Source: Azolla caroliniana (Eukaryota; Polypodiophyta). From it: a stretch of DNA of 64,000 nt. Below, one piece after another: positions 20,719-30,630 of this stretch. The stretch covers positions 15,252,001-15,316,000 of the forward strand of contig JBHGNT010000016.1 in assembly GCA_043228905.1 (NCBI GenBank), written 5' to 3'. The translations under genes were made by a program, and so were the position numbers. How positions within the stretch are numbered: position 1 is the first letter of the stretch; each line of letters starts with the position of its first letter. The notes beneath the pieces are model-generated. The model had not been told where the DNA came from, did not search any database, and saw only the letters and a program-made list of their open reading frames with translations.

Positions 20719-21008
20719 AGAAAGATATTTATTATATGAAGAGAATATACAACGGTGGCTAAAAGGCTTAAGACTGGCGTTGAACCAATTTGGTTCAACA
20801 TAATGCCTAGTGCCCTCTTTTATAGTGTTTTCAGGAGTAATCCTGAAGCTTCTAGAATGTTCCAGAGAAATCTGGAATATACACTAATTTCCTATAATAA
20901 AATGTAAATGAAAATAATATCCTACGTATTACAATAGATGGTCTAATGGTCAAGAACTCGACCCATATAACCTAAGGTCATGGGTTCGAGTCTTGCCATA
21001 TCATGACA
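20569..21008 (-). repeat. 3' LTR of element B
   Basis: 440 bp, TGTCATGAACAG to CATATCATGACA. It contains an AG dinucleotide run (about 20671-20713), the palindromic start region (near 20775-20800), a TATA box, a four-unit heat-shock-element array at 20845-20862 and the tRNA-like segment at its right end (about 20938-20995). The purine tract AAAGGGGGGATAG stands just inside it on the minus strand. Confidence 0.93.
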
Positions 21009-24000
21009 CTATCCCCCCTTTAAAACGACGAGTGTCACGAGTCGTCTTGGATTGAGGACCCGGTTTGTGTGGATATTGACGATGGAAGTCTTCAAGAAGA
21101 GCACGAGCATTGGTTACATTCTCGATCGGTTCCCAAGTACGTTCGCTGGGACTATAGCCTAGCCAATCGACTAGATAGTAGAGCTTGTTGCGAACAATCT
21201 TCGAATCAAGAATGGCGGCAACCTCGTACTCCGGCCCATCTTCAAGCTCGATCGGGGGTGGAGGTTGGATAAGACGTTCTGGGATGGTGCTCTCGTGGTA
21301 GGGTTCGAAGAGAGAACTATGAAACACCGGATGTATCTGAAGTTGAGGAGGTAGATCGAGACGAAAAGCAACATCATTAATCTTTCCAATAATACGGAAA
21401 GGACCTAATCGCCGATAATCCAACTTCTCACATGGGCGAGTAGTCTTGATGTGTCGTCGTAGCAACCACACCCGATCTCCAATATTAAAACTAGATGGAA
21501 GTCGATGACGATCCGCGTAGACCTTGTGTGTTTGTTGAGCTTGCTGGAGATGAGTAGATAAATCCGCTTGTATCTTGCGTAACCGCTCCAAACGATCCTC
21601 CGCGCACGGATTTGTGGACACCTCTGGGGTTTCAAGTACACTCCACCGGGGGTGACATCCCGTATAAGCATAAAATGGCGTAACTTTAGTGGATGCGTGG
21701 ATAGAGTTGTTATAGGAAAATTCGGCGAAGTGGAGAATATCTGCCCAGTCGTCCTGATGATAGCTGAGAAAGCACCGCAGATACTGCTCCAACGTTTGAT
21801 TTGTTCGTTCAGCTTGGCCGTCAGTTTGTGGGTGGTAGTCGGAAGAGAGGTTACAAGTGACCTTGAGCATGTTAAAAAGGTGTTTCCAGAATTTTGACAC
21901 GAACTGGGGTCCACGGTCGCTAATGATACTATCGGGGAGTCCATGATGCCGACATACTTCACGCATGACAATTTCGGCAGTGTCTTCACTGGAGATCTCC
22001 TTAGTACATGGCAAGAAATGAGCCATCTTCGTATATCGATCGACCACCGTTAGAATAGCATTGAACCCCTTAGAGACTGGAAGATCTGTGATGAAGTCTA
22101 GAGCAATGGATTGCCACGGCTTGCTTGGAATTGATAATGGTTCTAATAAACCATATGGATGATGCCTTGGCATTTTCGCTCTGCAACATGTATCACAAGT
22201 CCGAACAAAATCCTCGACAAATTGTCGCATACAGGGCCACCAGAATGATCGTTGTACTAAATGTAATGTTTTAGTACTACCAAAATGCCCAGCTGTATAT
22301 GTGTCATGACAGTTTTGTACTACTCGAAGGCGGCAAGAACCATTAGGAACATACAAAAGTTCTTTAAAGAAGAGTAATCCATCATGGTATTTGAATTACC
22401 GATAGTCCGTACCTGGTGGTTGCGACTGTGAACACGACGCTCGAGAGGGATCAATTTGTGCTAGTATAGCTTGGGCGAACGCATCTGTCTTCAAGTCTTC
22501 ACGTATGGTATCGATAACGCGGGAATCCATAGGCATGTCAAAGATTTGTGTTGCTTGTAATCGTGCCGGTCCCAAGATGACTTGTTTTTGGTTATCGAAA
22601 GCTGGCTCGCCGGGACGGGGTGCTAGATACGAACGCCGTGATAATGCATCTGCCTTCCCTTGGTGCCTCCCCGGACGATATGTAATTTTGAAGTCGAAAC
22701 GCGTGAGGAAGTGGGCCCACCGAGCTTGACGTCGATTCAACACACGAGCATCCTGAAAGTAGGCAAGATTCTTGTGGTCACTAAATACGGTGACTGGATG
22801 AGAGGATCCCTCCAGAAAATGCCTCCATTGCATAAAAGAATCCACTATTGCCAATAGCTCCTTATCATGGATTTCGTAGTTGATTTCGGCGGCATCAAAC
22901 TTGCGTGAGTGAAAAGCCACAGGATGTAGCTTTTCATCATTCCCCTGTTGTGACAGAATGCTCCCCAATGCAAAATCCGATGCGTCAGCTTCGATAATGA
23001 ATGGTTTCTCCGGATCGACATGAGCTAGAATTGGAGCCGATGTAAATGCTTTTTTAAGACTCTCGAAAGCCATGTCCGTTTCTTCAGACCAGATGAACGG
23101 TTGTCCCTTCCTGGCAAGTTGTGTGAGAGGTAGAACGATCTTTGAGTAATCCTGTATGAACTTCCGGTAAAAATTGGCAAAGCCTAAGAAGCATTGCACA
23201 TCCCGTACCGAACGCGGAGTCTGCCATTCTACCACCGTTCTGACCTTAGCTGGGTCCATGGAGATGCCTTCTGACGAAATGATGTAGCCGAGAAATTCCA
23301 CTTGGTTGCACCCGAAACTACATTTTTCTAGCTTTGCATACAGACCATGTTCTCGAAGTCGTTTTAGTACTAATAGTACATGAGAATCATGTTCTTCTTG
23401 GGTCTTTGAATAAATCAGTAGATCATCCAAATAGATGATCAAACAATCATCCAATAGATCTCGGAATATATCATTAGCCATGTGCTGGAAGACTGCCGGC
23501 GCATTAGTGAGGCCGAACGGCATGACAGTATACTCGAAGTGCCCATATCTGGTGCGAAACGCGGTCTTCCATTCGTCTCCTGGTCGGATCCGTACGAGGT
23601 TATATGCTCCCCGTAAGTCGATCTTCGTGAAGAACCTGGCACCATTGATCCATTCTAAAAGACTTGAGATAAGGGGAAGAGCATACCTATTCCTGATTGT
23701 AACCTTATTCAAGCCACGGTAATCTACAACGAGACGAAGCGATCCATCTTTTTTCTTCACGAAGAAAATGGGCGCACCGGCTGGAGATTTCGAATGCCGA
23801 ATGAAACCATTTTCCAAATTCTCCTCTATATAGGCCCGAAGGACTTCCAGCTCGGTTGGTGACAAATTGTAGATCGGTCCCCATGGCGGCTCTTTTCCCG
23901 GTTGTAAATCGATGGGGCAATCGTACGGTCGATGATGAGGAAGTGTGTTGGCTTGTACTTTATCGAACACATCGGTGTAATGGCGATACTTCTCGGGAAG

Positions 24001-24603
24001 TTGAACGGTGGATTCTTCTTTAGTGGTGTTGGAGGGGTTTACTGATATTGCAAAGAGGAACATTTCCTCCTTGTGCCCTTCTTTACGCAACTGACGTAGC
24101 GAAATGGTTGCCATCTTCTGAGTTGACCCTTGGGTTTGTCGACACCGGATTTCTCTTGTTCTCCAATCTATGTCAGGGTTATGTAACTCGAACCACGGTA
24201 GTCCTAAAACTATAGGATGTTCTGGGATACTAATAATATTAAATGATACTACACATACTAAGTTATCTAGGACAATATTAATGGGCTCTGACTCTTCTAG
24301 GATATTTCCGGAAGCAATGGGACGTCCATCAATGACTACTACAGAGGCTCGACACTGGAGTTTTCTTAGGGATATCTTATGAGCTTGAGCAAATTTCTTA
24401 TCCATAAAGCAAGAGTTAGCTCCGGAATCTAGGAGTGCTAGGACATGTACTGGAGGGGTACTTTTAGTACTAACTATTACTTGGGCTACGAACACATCAC
24501 TAACTTGCTTAGAGGGAATGGAACCACTAATGGGCTGCACAGATCTAGGGCTGTCCAACCAAACGGCTCCTATTTTGGCTGGAGTTAGTCGTTTAACTCT
24601 TCT
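21001..24603 (-). pseudogene. Element B pol: protease, RT, RNase H, integrase, chromodomain
   Basis: Pol is open apart from one stop (TAA at 22396-22398, where element 1 has CAG). Order: protease with active site LALLDSGAN (about 24450); RT with [33 protein letters not shown] and catalytic YLDDLLIYS (about 23430); RNase H with IEADASDFALGS (about 23000); integrase zinc module H-H-C-C (HDTYTAGHF ... CDTC); core DFITDLPVSKGFNAI, SDRGPQF and QAERTNQ; GPY/F-type module; and a chromodomain (AILDSKIVRNKLYYLVDWLG). The stop codon TGA lies inside the 3' LTR (21001-21003). Pol is in the -1 frame relative to gag, with a short overlap at about 24590-24610. With a single reversion-type stop this copy is close to functional. 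Confidence 0.93.
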
Positions 24604-25736
24604 TATAACTGACTAAGGACATCAAATTTGTTTGCTAGATCTGGGATATTAGTACTATTAGGACTATCAGATATCCCTACTGAAATAGGTTCGGATTTAG
24701 TACAATTAGAACTAGCGACTATTTGGTTTACCTGTCTTCTTGGCCTATGGGGGCAATTTATTGCGATATGTCCTGGTCCACCGCAGTAAAGACATAGTCG
24801 ATTTGTACGGCGTCGCTGCTTTTCTTCTTCGGATAATGGCCCTCGACGACGTGTAGTGTCAATCTCCATCGGAGTCGGAGTATTCGCTGGAGACGCATTA
24901 TATGACTCCCTCGGAAAAGGTCTTGCTACCACTGAGGCGTAGGTGGGCTCTGATCTTGCCCTCGGCATCTGTAGCTGTCGTTCCGAACGTCGCTCAAAGA
25001 GGCGGTTGTCACATCTCACCGCGCGACTGATTGCTTCTGTTAAGGACTTTGGCTCTTCGGGGAAGGTCAAGAGTAAATCCTTGACGTCGTTGCGTAAACC
25101 ATAACGGAATTGCTCCATCAACGCTTGATCATCCCAAGGGATATCGGCGGCGAGTAGGCGAAAATCTGCAGCGTATGCGGAGGCTGGACGGTCACCTTGG
25201 CGTAATCGCCGGATTTTGTTGATTGCGGTCCTGATGCTGTCAGTATCTCCGAAACATGCTTTAAACTCACCTAGAAACTCTTCAAAATTGTTGAGTAACG
25301 GAGATTCCTTTTCTAATAGTGGAGCGAACCATGACAACGCTGAGCCACTTAACAAAGTGCCTACTAAACCCACTCGTGATGCATCGGTGGGATATCGGGA
25401 AGGATGCATTTGAATAACTAATCGTACCTGGTTAAGGAACCCTCTAAACTGCGATCGCGTTCCATCGAACTTCGTGGGAAGGCCAATCTTAGGTTCTTTA
25501 TGAATTCCTTATGTTCCGGGCCCATGTTGTTGCATCGCTACGATGGTGGCTTCGAGTTGTTGCACGCGTAACGCAAGTTCCCCATGTTGTTGTTGCGTTT
25601 GCTGCTTTTCTAAGGAGATTTGCTGAAGATCCCCCAGCAACCGTTGGTTTTCTTGTTCCAAAGCATGGAACTTCTCCTTCAAGCATTGGAATTCCGAGAA
25701 AACAGATTGATATTCTTCAGCGCTAACAATGGCCAT
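24591..25736 (-). pseudogene. Element B gag
   Basis: It starts MAIVSAEEYQSVFSEFQ, with an N-terminal Gln/Leu-rich coiled coil (about 60 residues). A capsid region (SRVGLVGTLLSGSALSWFAPL ... DDQALMEQFRYGLRNDVKDLL) and a CCHC knuckle CLYCGGPGHIAINCP (about 24815-24770) follow. It is about 380 codons, normal for chromoviruses. Two stops break it: TAA at 25509-25511 (G copy has CAA) and TAA near 24604 where G has GAA. The start agrees with the G copy at 43582. Confidence 0.9.
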
Positions 25737-25795
25737 GGGATGAAAGAAAAGAGGAATAAAAGATTAGTAGGAAATGAGAGAGACAGAAGGTAGGA

Positions 25796-25807
25796 AAATT
25801 GGTTCAA
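25796..25807 (-). promoter_or_regulatory. Self-primer binding site of element B
   Basis: On the minus strand the 5' LTR end is followed by GT and then TTGAACCAATTT. This is the exact 12-base complement of AAATTGGTTCAA, which lies at 26028-26017, 33 bases from the TATA start at 26061, where a transcript would begin. No tRNA-type TGG site is present. The pattern equals the known self-priming of the yeast element Tf1, where the 5' end of the RNA folds back on the primer site. Confidence 0.8.
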
Positions 25808-25809
25808 AC

Positions 25810-25908
25810 TGTCATGAACAGTACTGAGACAGAGAAGGAATTAGTACTAAACGAAGGATTAGTACTATGAGAGGTGTGGAACTTCTTCGAGAGAAGGAAG
25901 AAATGAGC

Positions 25909-25955
<47 letters not shown>

Positions 25956-26245
25956 AGAAAGATATTTATTATATGAAGAGAATATACAACGGTGGCTAAA
26001 AGGCTTAAGACTGGCGTTGAACCAATTTGGTTCAACATAATGCCTAGTGCCCTCTTTTATAGTGTTTTCAGGAGTAATCCTGAAGCTTCTAGAATGTTCC
26101 AGAGAAATCTGGAATATACACTAATTTCCTATAATAAAATGAAAATGAAAATAACATCCTACGTATTACAATAGATGGTCTAATGGTCAAGAACTCGACC
26201 CATATAACCTAAGGTCATGGGTTCGAGTCTTGCCATATCATGACA
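25810..26245 (-). repeat. 5' LTR of element B
   Basis: 436 bp and almost identical to 20569-21008. On the minus strand it reads, in order: antisense tRNA-like segment (26172-26236), heat-shock-element array (26099-26082), TATA (from 26061), transcript start (26028), AG microsatellite (about 25950-25914), end at 25810. Confidence 0.93.
26082..26099. promoter_or_regulatory. Four-unit heat-shock element in U3 of element B
   Basis: GAAGCTTCTAGAATGTTC: four alternating GAA/TTC units at the 5-bp spacing that heat-shock factors bind. It lies about 20-40 bp upstream of the TATA box on the minus strand. The same array is in the 3' LTR (20845-20862), and a three-unit form is in element G (43225-43237). 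Confidence 0.75.
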
Positions 26246-27493
26246 CTATCTCTACAGTGGAGAGATTATAAATTGGGTCCCATGGAGGTTTTTTCCTTAG
26301 TTGTAAGTCAATAGGGAAGTCGTATGGCCGATGCTCTGGCAATGTATTGGCCTTCACCTTATCAAAGACGTCGAAGAACTCTTTGTATTTCTCTGGTAGT
26401 TTAATGTCCCCTTCATGTAAGGTGGATGATGGAGTTGCTACTATTGCAAATAAGAACATATCCTCGGTCCCCCCTTCCTCACGTAACTGGCGTAAAGAGA
26501 TGGTCGATAACTTATGGGATCTAGTATCAAATGTCGGGAACTTGAGGGATGCACGCTTTGTTCTTTCTTTTTGGGTCTCCTTAATTGTCCTTTTCATGCA
26601 ATCAATCTTCGGTTTATGGAGTTAAAACCAAGGGAGACCCAGAATTATTGGGTGTTCCGAACTGTGAATAATGTTGAAAGAGATTATGCTTGCCAAATCG
26701 CCAAGAACTATATGAATTAGCTCAGACTCCTCGACTATATCACCTGATGCTATGGGACGACCATCAATGACTCCTACGGCTACTGGGTTCGGGAGCTTAT
26801 TCAAAAGGATGTTTTATGACAAACAAAATTCATATTCCATGAAACAAGAGTTGGCTCCAGAATCTAGGAGGGCAAAGGCTAGGACTCGATGACATGTAGA
26901 TGTGGAAAGCTCAACTTGTGCAGAAAAAACTCTAGTCACTTAACTTGATGAAATGGAACCACGGCTAGGAACTAACTCTACATATCTAGGATGGTCCAAC
27001 CAAATGGCTCCTATTTTGGTTGGACTTAATCGTTTAACACATCCTCTAATTGACTCAAGACATCGAATCTATTCTCATAGCATAGACTATTAGGCTTATT
27101 TATGTTATTAGAAGTAACAATGGAACTCGAAGTAGGGGTGTCATGTGCACTTACTTGGTATACTTGACGTCTAGGTTTATGTGGACAATTCACGGCTATA
27201 TGTCCTGGACCGCCACAATATAGGCATAGGCGGTGCACTCGATGTCGTCGCTTCTTAGCATCTAATAAAATCCCTCGATGTTGTGTTGTCTCTATTTCCA
27301 TCAGAGTTGGTCCATCCCTTGTAATGGGTCTGGAAACTTGTGGAGGCGTTGCGACTATAGACGCATACATCTGTTCCGGTTGACGACATAACATTTGTTG
27401 GCTCTCAAAATGTCGCTCAAATAGGTAATTATGACATCGCAGGGCTCAACTAATGGCCTATCTTCATGGAAAGTTAGAAGAAGATCTTTGACA
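26246..27493 (-). pseudogene. Element 1 gag end, protease region and RT start
   Basis: The minus-strand 5' coding remains of element 1. A CCHC knuckle CLYCGGPGHIAVNCP lies near 27220-27175. The gag/pol boundary is followed by a decayed protease region (near 26860) and the pre-RT segment (LPEHRPYDFPIDLQLRKKPPW) up to the B insertion. The N-terminal gag is absent: at 27493/27494 the frame (LLLTFHED) runs straight into the 5' LTR, so the leader and about 250 gag codons were deleted. Several frameshifts are present. Confidence 0.85.
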
Positions 27494-27947
27494 TCAAGAC
27501 AAAGAGAAAGAGAGAGAAAGAGAGGAAAAGAGATACAATGTTAAGATAGAAAGAAAGAATTGAAAAGAAAGTATTGTATTGCAATATAAGATGGAGTACA
27601 AACAGTAGAGAGTAGGGAGCTATAGGATGGCGTTGAACCAATTTGGTTTTTGGAGGATTGATAGATTCCTATTTAAAGTCCCTATAGAGTAATATTGATT
27701 ACTCTAGAATATTCTAGGATATTCTAGAATATAGAGTAATATAATAGTCTAGAAGGTTCAAGCATATAGAACACTCTAGGACATTCTAGAATATAAAGTA
27801 ATATAGAATATTCTTATGATATTAGATTATATATTCTAAAAACTATACACATAAACATGTTATTATAATGGTTAAAGATTTGACATGTGTATAACAAGGT
27901 TGTCGGTTCAAATCCTTTTGAGGCATGATGTGAGTGTCATCATGGCA
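27494..27947 (-). repeat. 5' LTR of element 1 (inner TG lost)
   Basis: 454 bp matching 1137-1591. The right end reads CATGGCA (CATGACA mutated), followed by the target duplication GGACA (27948-27952). The left end starts at TCAAGAC, lacking the TG, because of the deletion that removed the primer site and gag start. Confidence 0.9.
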
Positions 27948-27952
27948 GGACA

Positions 27953-28185
27953 AAAACATGGTAGATAGAATATATGTTGGATAATTTTGTTGACATGATA
28001 TTAGTTAGTTCTATTTTTTGCTATGTTTTCATAAACCACATACGCATGCGACATGCCTTTTCGAAATTCTGCTTAAATAAGGCATTTTTTAACATCTCAC
28101 TAAGATATGAAAAAGAGGAGGCACCATATTACCTATTTCAAATGACTCGATGTTCAAAGGGATTTCGTAGCTCGATCTAGCCCAT
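27953..28185. other. Short AT-rich stretch, nothing recognised
   Basis: DNA between element 1 and copia 1. No LTR end, primer site or coding motif is visible. It may be the degraded leader of copia 1 or flanking DNA. Confidence 0.5.
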
Positions 28186-30062
28186 TTGCTTGTTTTGTGT
28201 TCTACATCGACATTCAAGAAGAACCAGGTCAACCTTATCATAGTGCCACTACATAGCTCGTGTTCGAGAGAGAAGGAAAAGAAAAATGGAATACACTACA
28301 TCAACATGAACACACAAATAGGTAGCTCGCTCCCTAGTGAAAATCTAGACTGGAGCAATTTTTCATCTTGGGAGTACGAGATGAACCAATACCTTGTCGA
28401 CCAAGGGTATTGGAGCTACATCAACGGTGCACTAAAAAATAAAGCCAACATCACCAACATCAAATACCCAACGTGGGAGCAAGGAGTGAGTCGGGTAATG
28501 TAATTTTTGGCAACATTTGTCCATGACCACATGCTTAGCCACATTCGAGACACCAAGAAGCCTAAAGAATCATAGGAGAACTTAAAGAAAATCTTCGCCG
28601 CCAACACAACCGCCTGTAAGCTTCAACTCTAGGAAGAGTTGAACAACATTCAACAAAAAGATATGTTTGTGTCGAACTACACTGCCAATATTAAGAGCAT
28701 TTGCGACTCGCTTGGTCGACGAAGTTGACATGGTTCAAGTATGCTTGGGCATCCTCGCACAACTGTTCAATCCAATAAGGACGGCAATCTTGGCAAGGGA
28801 AAACCGTTCATCGTTGTTCGACCTCCAATCAATGTTATTGGTCGAAGAGAACCATGCCCGGACTCCAAACCAAGACCAAGAAGTTGGAAGGACAAATGTT
28901 CTTCTCAACTTCGGTTGGTGGCCAAGAATGAGGTCACGGTGGGAGAAGAGGTTGATTCGGCCCGTCTCATGAAGGGAACTCAAACCATCGACAAGAAGAC
29001 GAAATCCATCGATCAACCTTCGGAAGAAGGGGGAGCTTCCATGCCGAACAAGGTCAGTAACTGTGGCCCATTACTTGCAACTATTGTGGGAAGGTCAGCC
29101 ACCGTGAAGAGGAGTGCAGAATGAGAAGAAGAGAGTTAGCTTCCACAAGCCGACAACTCACAAACTATGCCACCAATTCCGAATACGACGACTACGGTGG
29201 AATATTTGTAATGAGACATAAAGCGAACTCTATGTCGGCCTCCGACTTGACAAGCACCTCCAACTCGGAAGACATGTGGTTCGTTGACTCCGGTGCATCA
29301 CATCACATGATGTCACACCAAGAGTGGTTTCGTGACTTAAGAAGGCTGGATTGACCCATCTACATAGAGGCGGGAGACGACACCACACATCTCATTCGGC
29401 ACATCGGCAACATTCCATTTGGCAAAGAAGGCAAAAAAAATTGCATCAAGAAGGTCTTGCTTTATAGAAAAAGATATCTGACTCATAGCTAGGGGAAGGA
29501 GAGACGGTCGAATGTTCATTCTCGATTTGAACGAGGTAAAATTGGTCATGTATGCCAAAGTTCTCAAAACTGAGATGAGCATCGAATTGTGGGACAAGAA
29601 AATCGACCACATCACCCTCCATTGGTTCCGAGCTATGTAATCAAAGGGAGTCGTCATCGGACTTCCGACCTTTGAGTCAAAACAAGTCGACTGAGTGTGT
29701 GAAGTATGTCAAGTCGGCAAACAACATCGAATCCCATTTCCAAAGGAGAACTATGTAAGCAAAGTCCTCCTTGATGTCATCCACTCTCCGGCTCAAACAC
29801 CAATGATCAGAGGATGCCATTACTACGTCACCTTCCTCGATGACTACTCCCGCTACACGTGGATCTTCCTACTGAAGAAGAAGAGTGAAGTGCTCTCCCA
29901 CCTTCAAAAGCTCAAGAGCCAAGTCTAAAAAGAAACCGATCAGCACATTCATTACCTAAGATCGAATGGAGGGAAGAGGTAGTTCTCCAACGAATTCGTC
30001 TCCTACCTCCATGGTGAAGGCATTATGAGAGAATTTTCATACTGACACACCCCCCAACAAAA
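28186..30062 (+). pseudogene. Copia 1: decayed Ty1/copia gag, protease, integrase
   Basis: Plus-strand remains. Gag begins near 28306 (MNTQIGSSLPSENLDWSNFS) and contains the copia-type gag stretch (WEYEMNQYLVDQGYWSYING). The protease block WFVDSGASHHMMSHQEWF lies at about 29278-29330. The integrase zinc-binding start (CEVCQVGKQHRIPFPKENYV, 29698) and core (VIHSPAQTP, YYVTFLDDYSRYTWIFLLKKK) follow. Many stops occur. The integrase is cut at 30062 by the LTR of copia 2, just after a HTPQQ block. No LTR of this element remains in view. Confidence 0.85.
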
Positions 30063-30614
30063 TGTTGGGAAACAGGTTCCTTCGAATTGGAACAGAAGAG
30101 CTGAGTTGATGAGTAACTTGGCCGAGGCCGAAACCGAAATCGAGGATATTGCCAACTCAGGAGACTATATTTGTAAATAGTCGAAATGTGCCCCATGTGG
30201 GCTATGTATGTAAATAACCATAAGGTTGTATAAGTATATATACAACTAGGGCAAACTTTAGTGAAGTGTAGTTGATCATTGTTGTAAAGTTACACTCAAG
30301 GTAGTTACCTCTGAAACTGTGAGAGAGAGTGAGAGTGTAACTCTGTAGTTGTCTGATAGACGAAGGAGAACTCAAGGTTGTTTCCTCCGACTTTCTTATT
30401 GTACTTTTTCTCTATCATAGTGATTCTGTTTCTTGGGGTTTGTGGACCCACATGGTATTTCCCTTTTGGGTTTTCCACGTAAAACATCTTCGGTCTCTAT
30501 TTTTTCTCTTCGTTTTTCCTGCTCCCTTGTTTATCTATCTCTGTACTTTCTATACCAATTCTTTGCACCCGAATACGAACGTAACACCGGTTGAATCCAG
30601 TCACGATCCTAACA
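30063..30614 (+). repeat. 5' LTR of copia 2
   Basis: 552 bp from TGTTGGGAAACAGG to GATCCTAACA, directly followed by a tRNA-iMet-type primer site. A TATA-like TATAAGTATATATAC lies near 30218-30235. The leader resembles that of copia 3 (61275-61979), so both belong to related families. Confidence 0.85.
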
Positions 30615-30616
30615 AA

Positions 30617-30628
30617 CGGGTATCAGAG
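30617..30628 (+). promoter_or_regulatory. Primer binding site of copia 2 (tRNA-iMet type, one change)
   Basis: GGGTATCAGAGC, one base from the standard TGGTATCAGAGC complementary to initiator tRNA-Met. It sits two bases inside the LTR end, as usual for plant copia elements. Confidence 0.85.
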
Positions 30629-30630
30629 CG

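Larger units (their letters stand above)
20569..26245 (-). mobile_element. Element B: young Ty3 chromovirus, nearly intact
   Basis: A 5.68-kb minus-strand element flanked by CTATC (20564-20568, 26246-26250). The two LTRs (20569-21008, 25810-26245) differ only by about two base changes and by the length of an AG run, so it inserted recently. Gag lies at 25736-24591 and pol at about 24600-21001 in the -1 frame. It holds protease, RT, RNase H, integrase and chromodomain. Only three stop codons spoil it (25509, 24609 region, 22396), the first and last being C-to-T changes of glutamine codons. It shows the self-primer arrangement and a four-unit heat-shock element. Confidence 0.93.
1137..27947 (-). 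mobile_element. Element 1: Ty3 chromovirus, nested host of A, X and B
   Basis: Minus-strand LTR retrotransposon bounded by related LTRs (1137-1591 and 27494-27947) and flanked by the 5-bp duplication GGACA at 1132-1136 and 27948-27952. Read on the minus strand the surviving order is gag zinc knuckle, protease region, RT, RNase H, integrase, chromodomain, which is that of a chromovirus. It is broken by A (2430-17593), X (18975-19916) and B (20569-26245). The primer site, 5' leader and N-terminal gag are missing: the 5' LTR abuts mid-gag at 27493/27494 and has lost its inner TG. All coding parts carry stops or frameshifts. The matching target duplication across about 27 kb shows that the pieces are one insertion. 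Confidence 0.9.

Noticed and set aside
20935-21000. A true tRNA gene at the end of the element B LTR
   Set aside because: A- and B-box-like words are present, but acceptor, T and anticodon stems do not pair.
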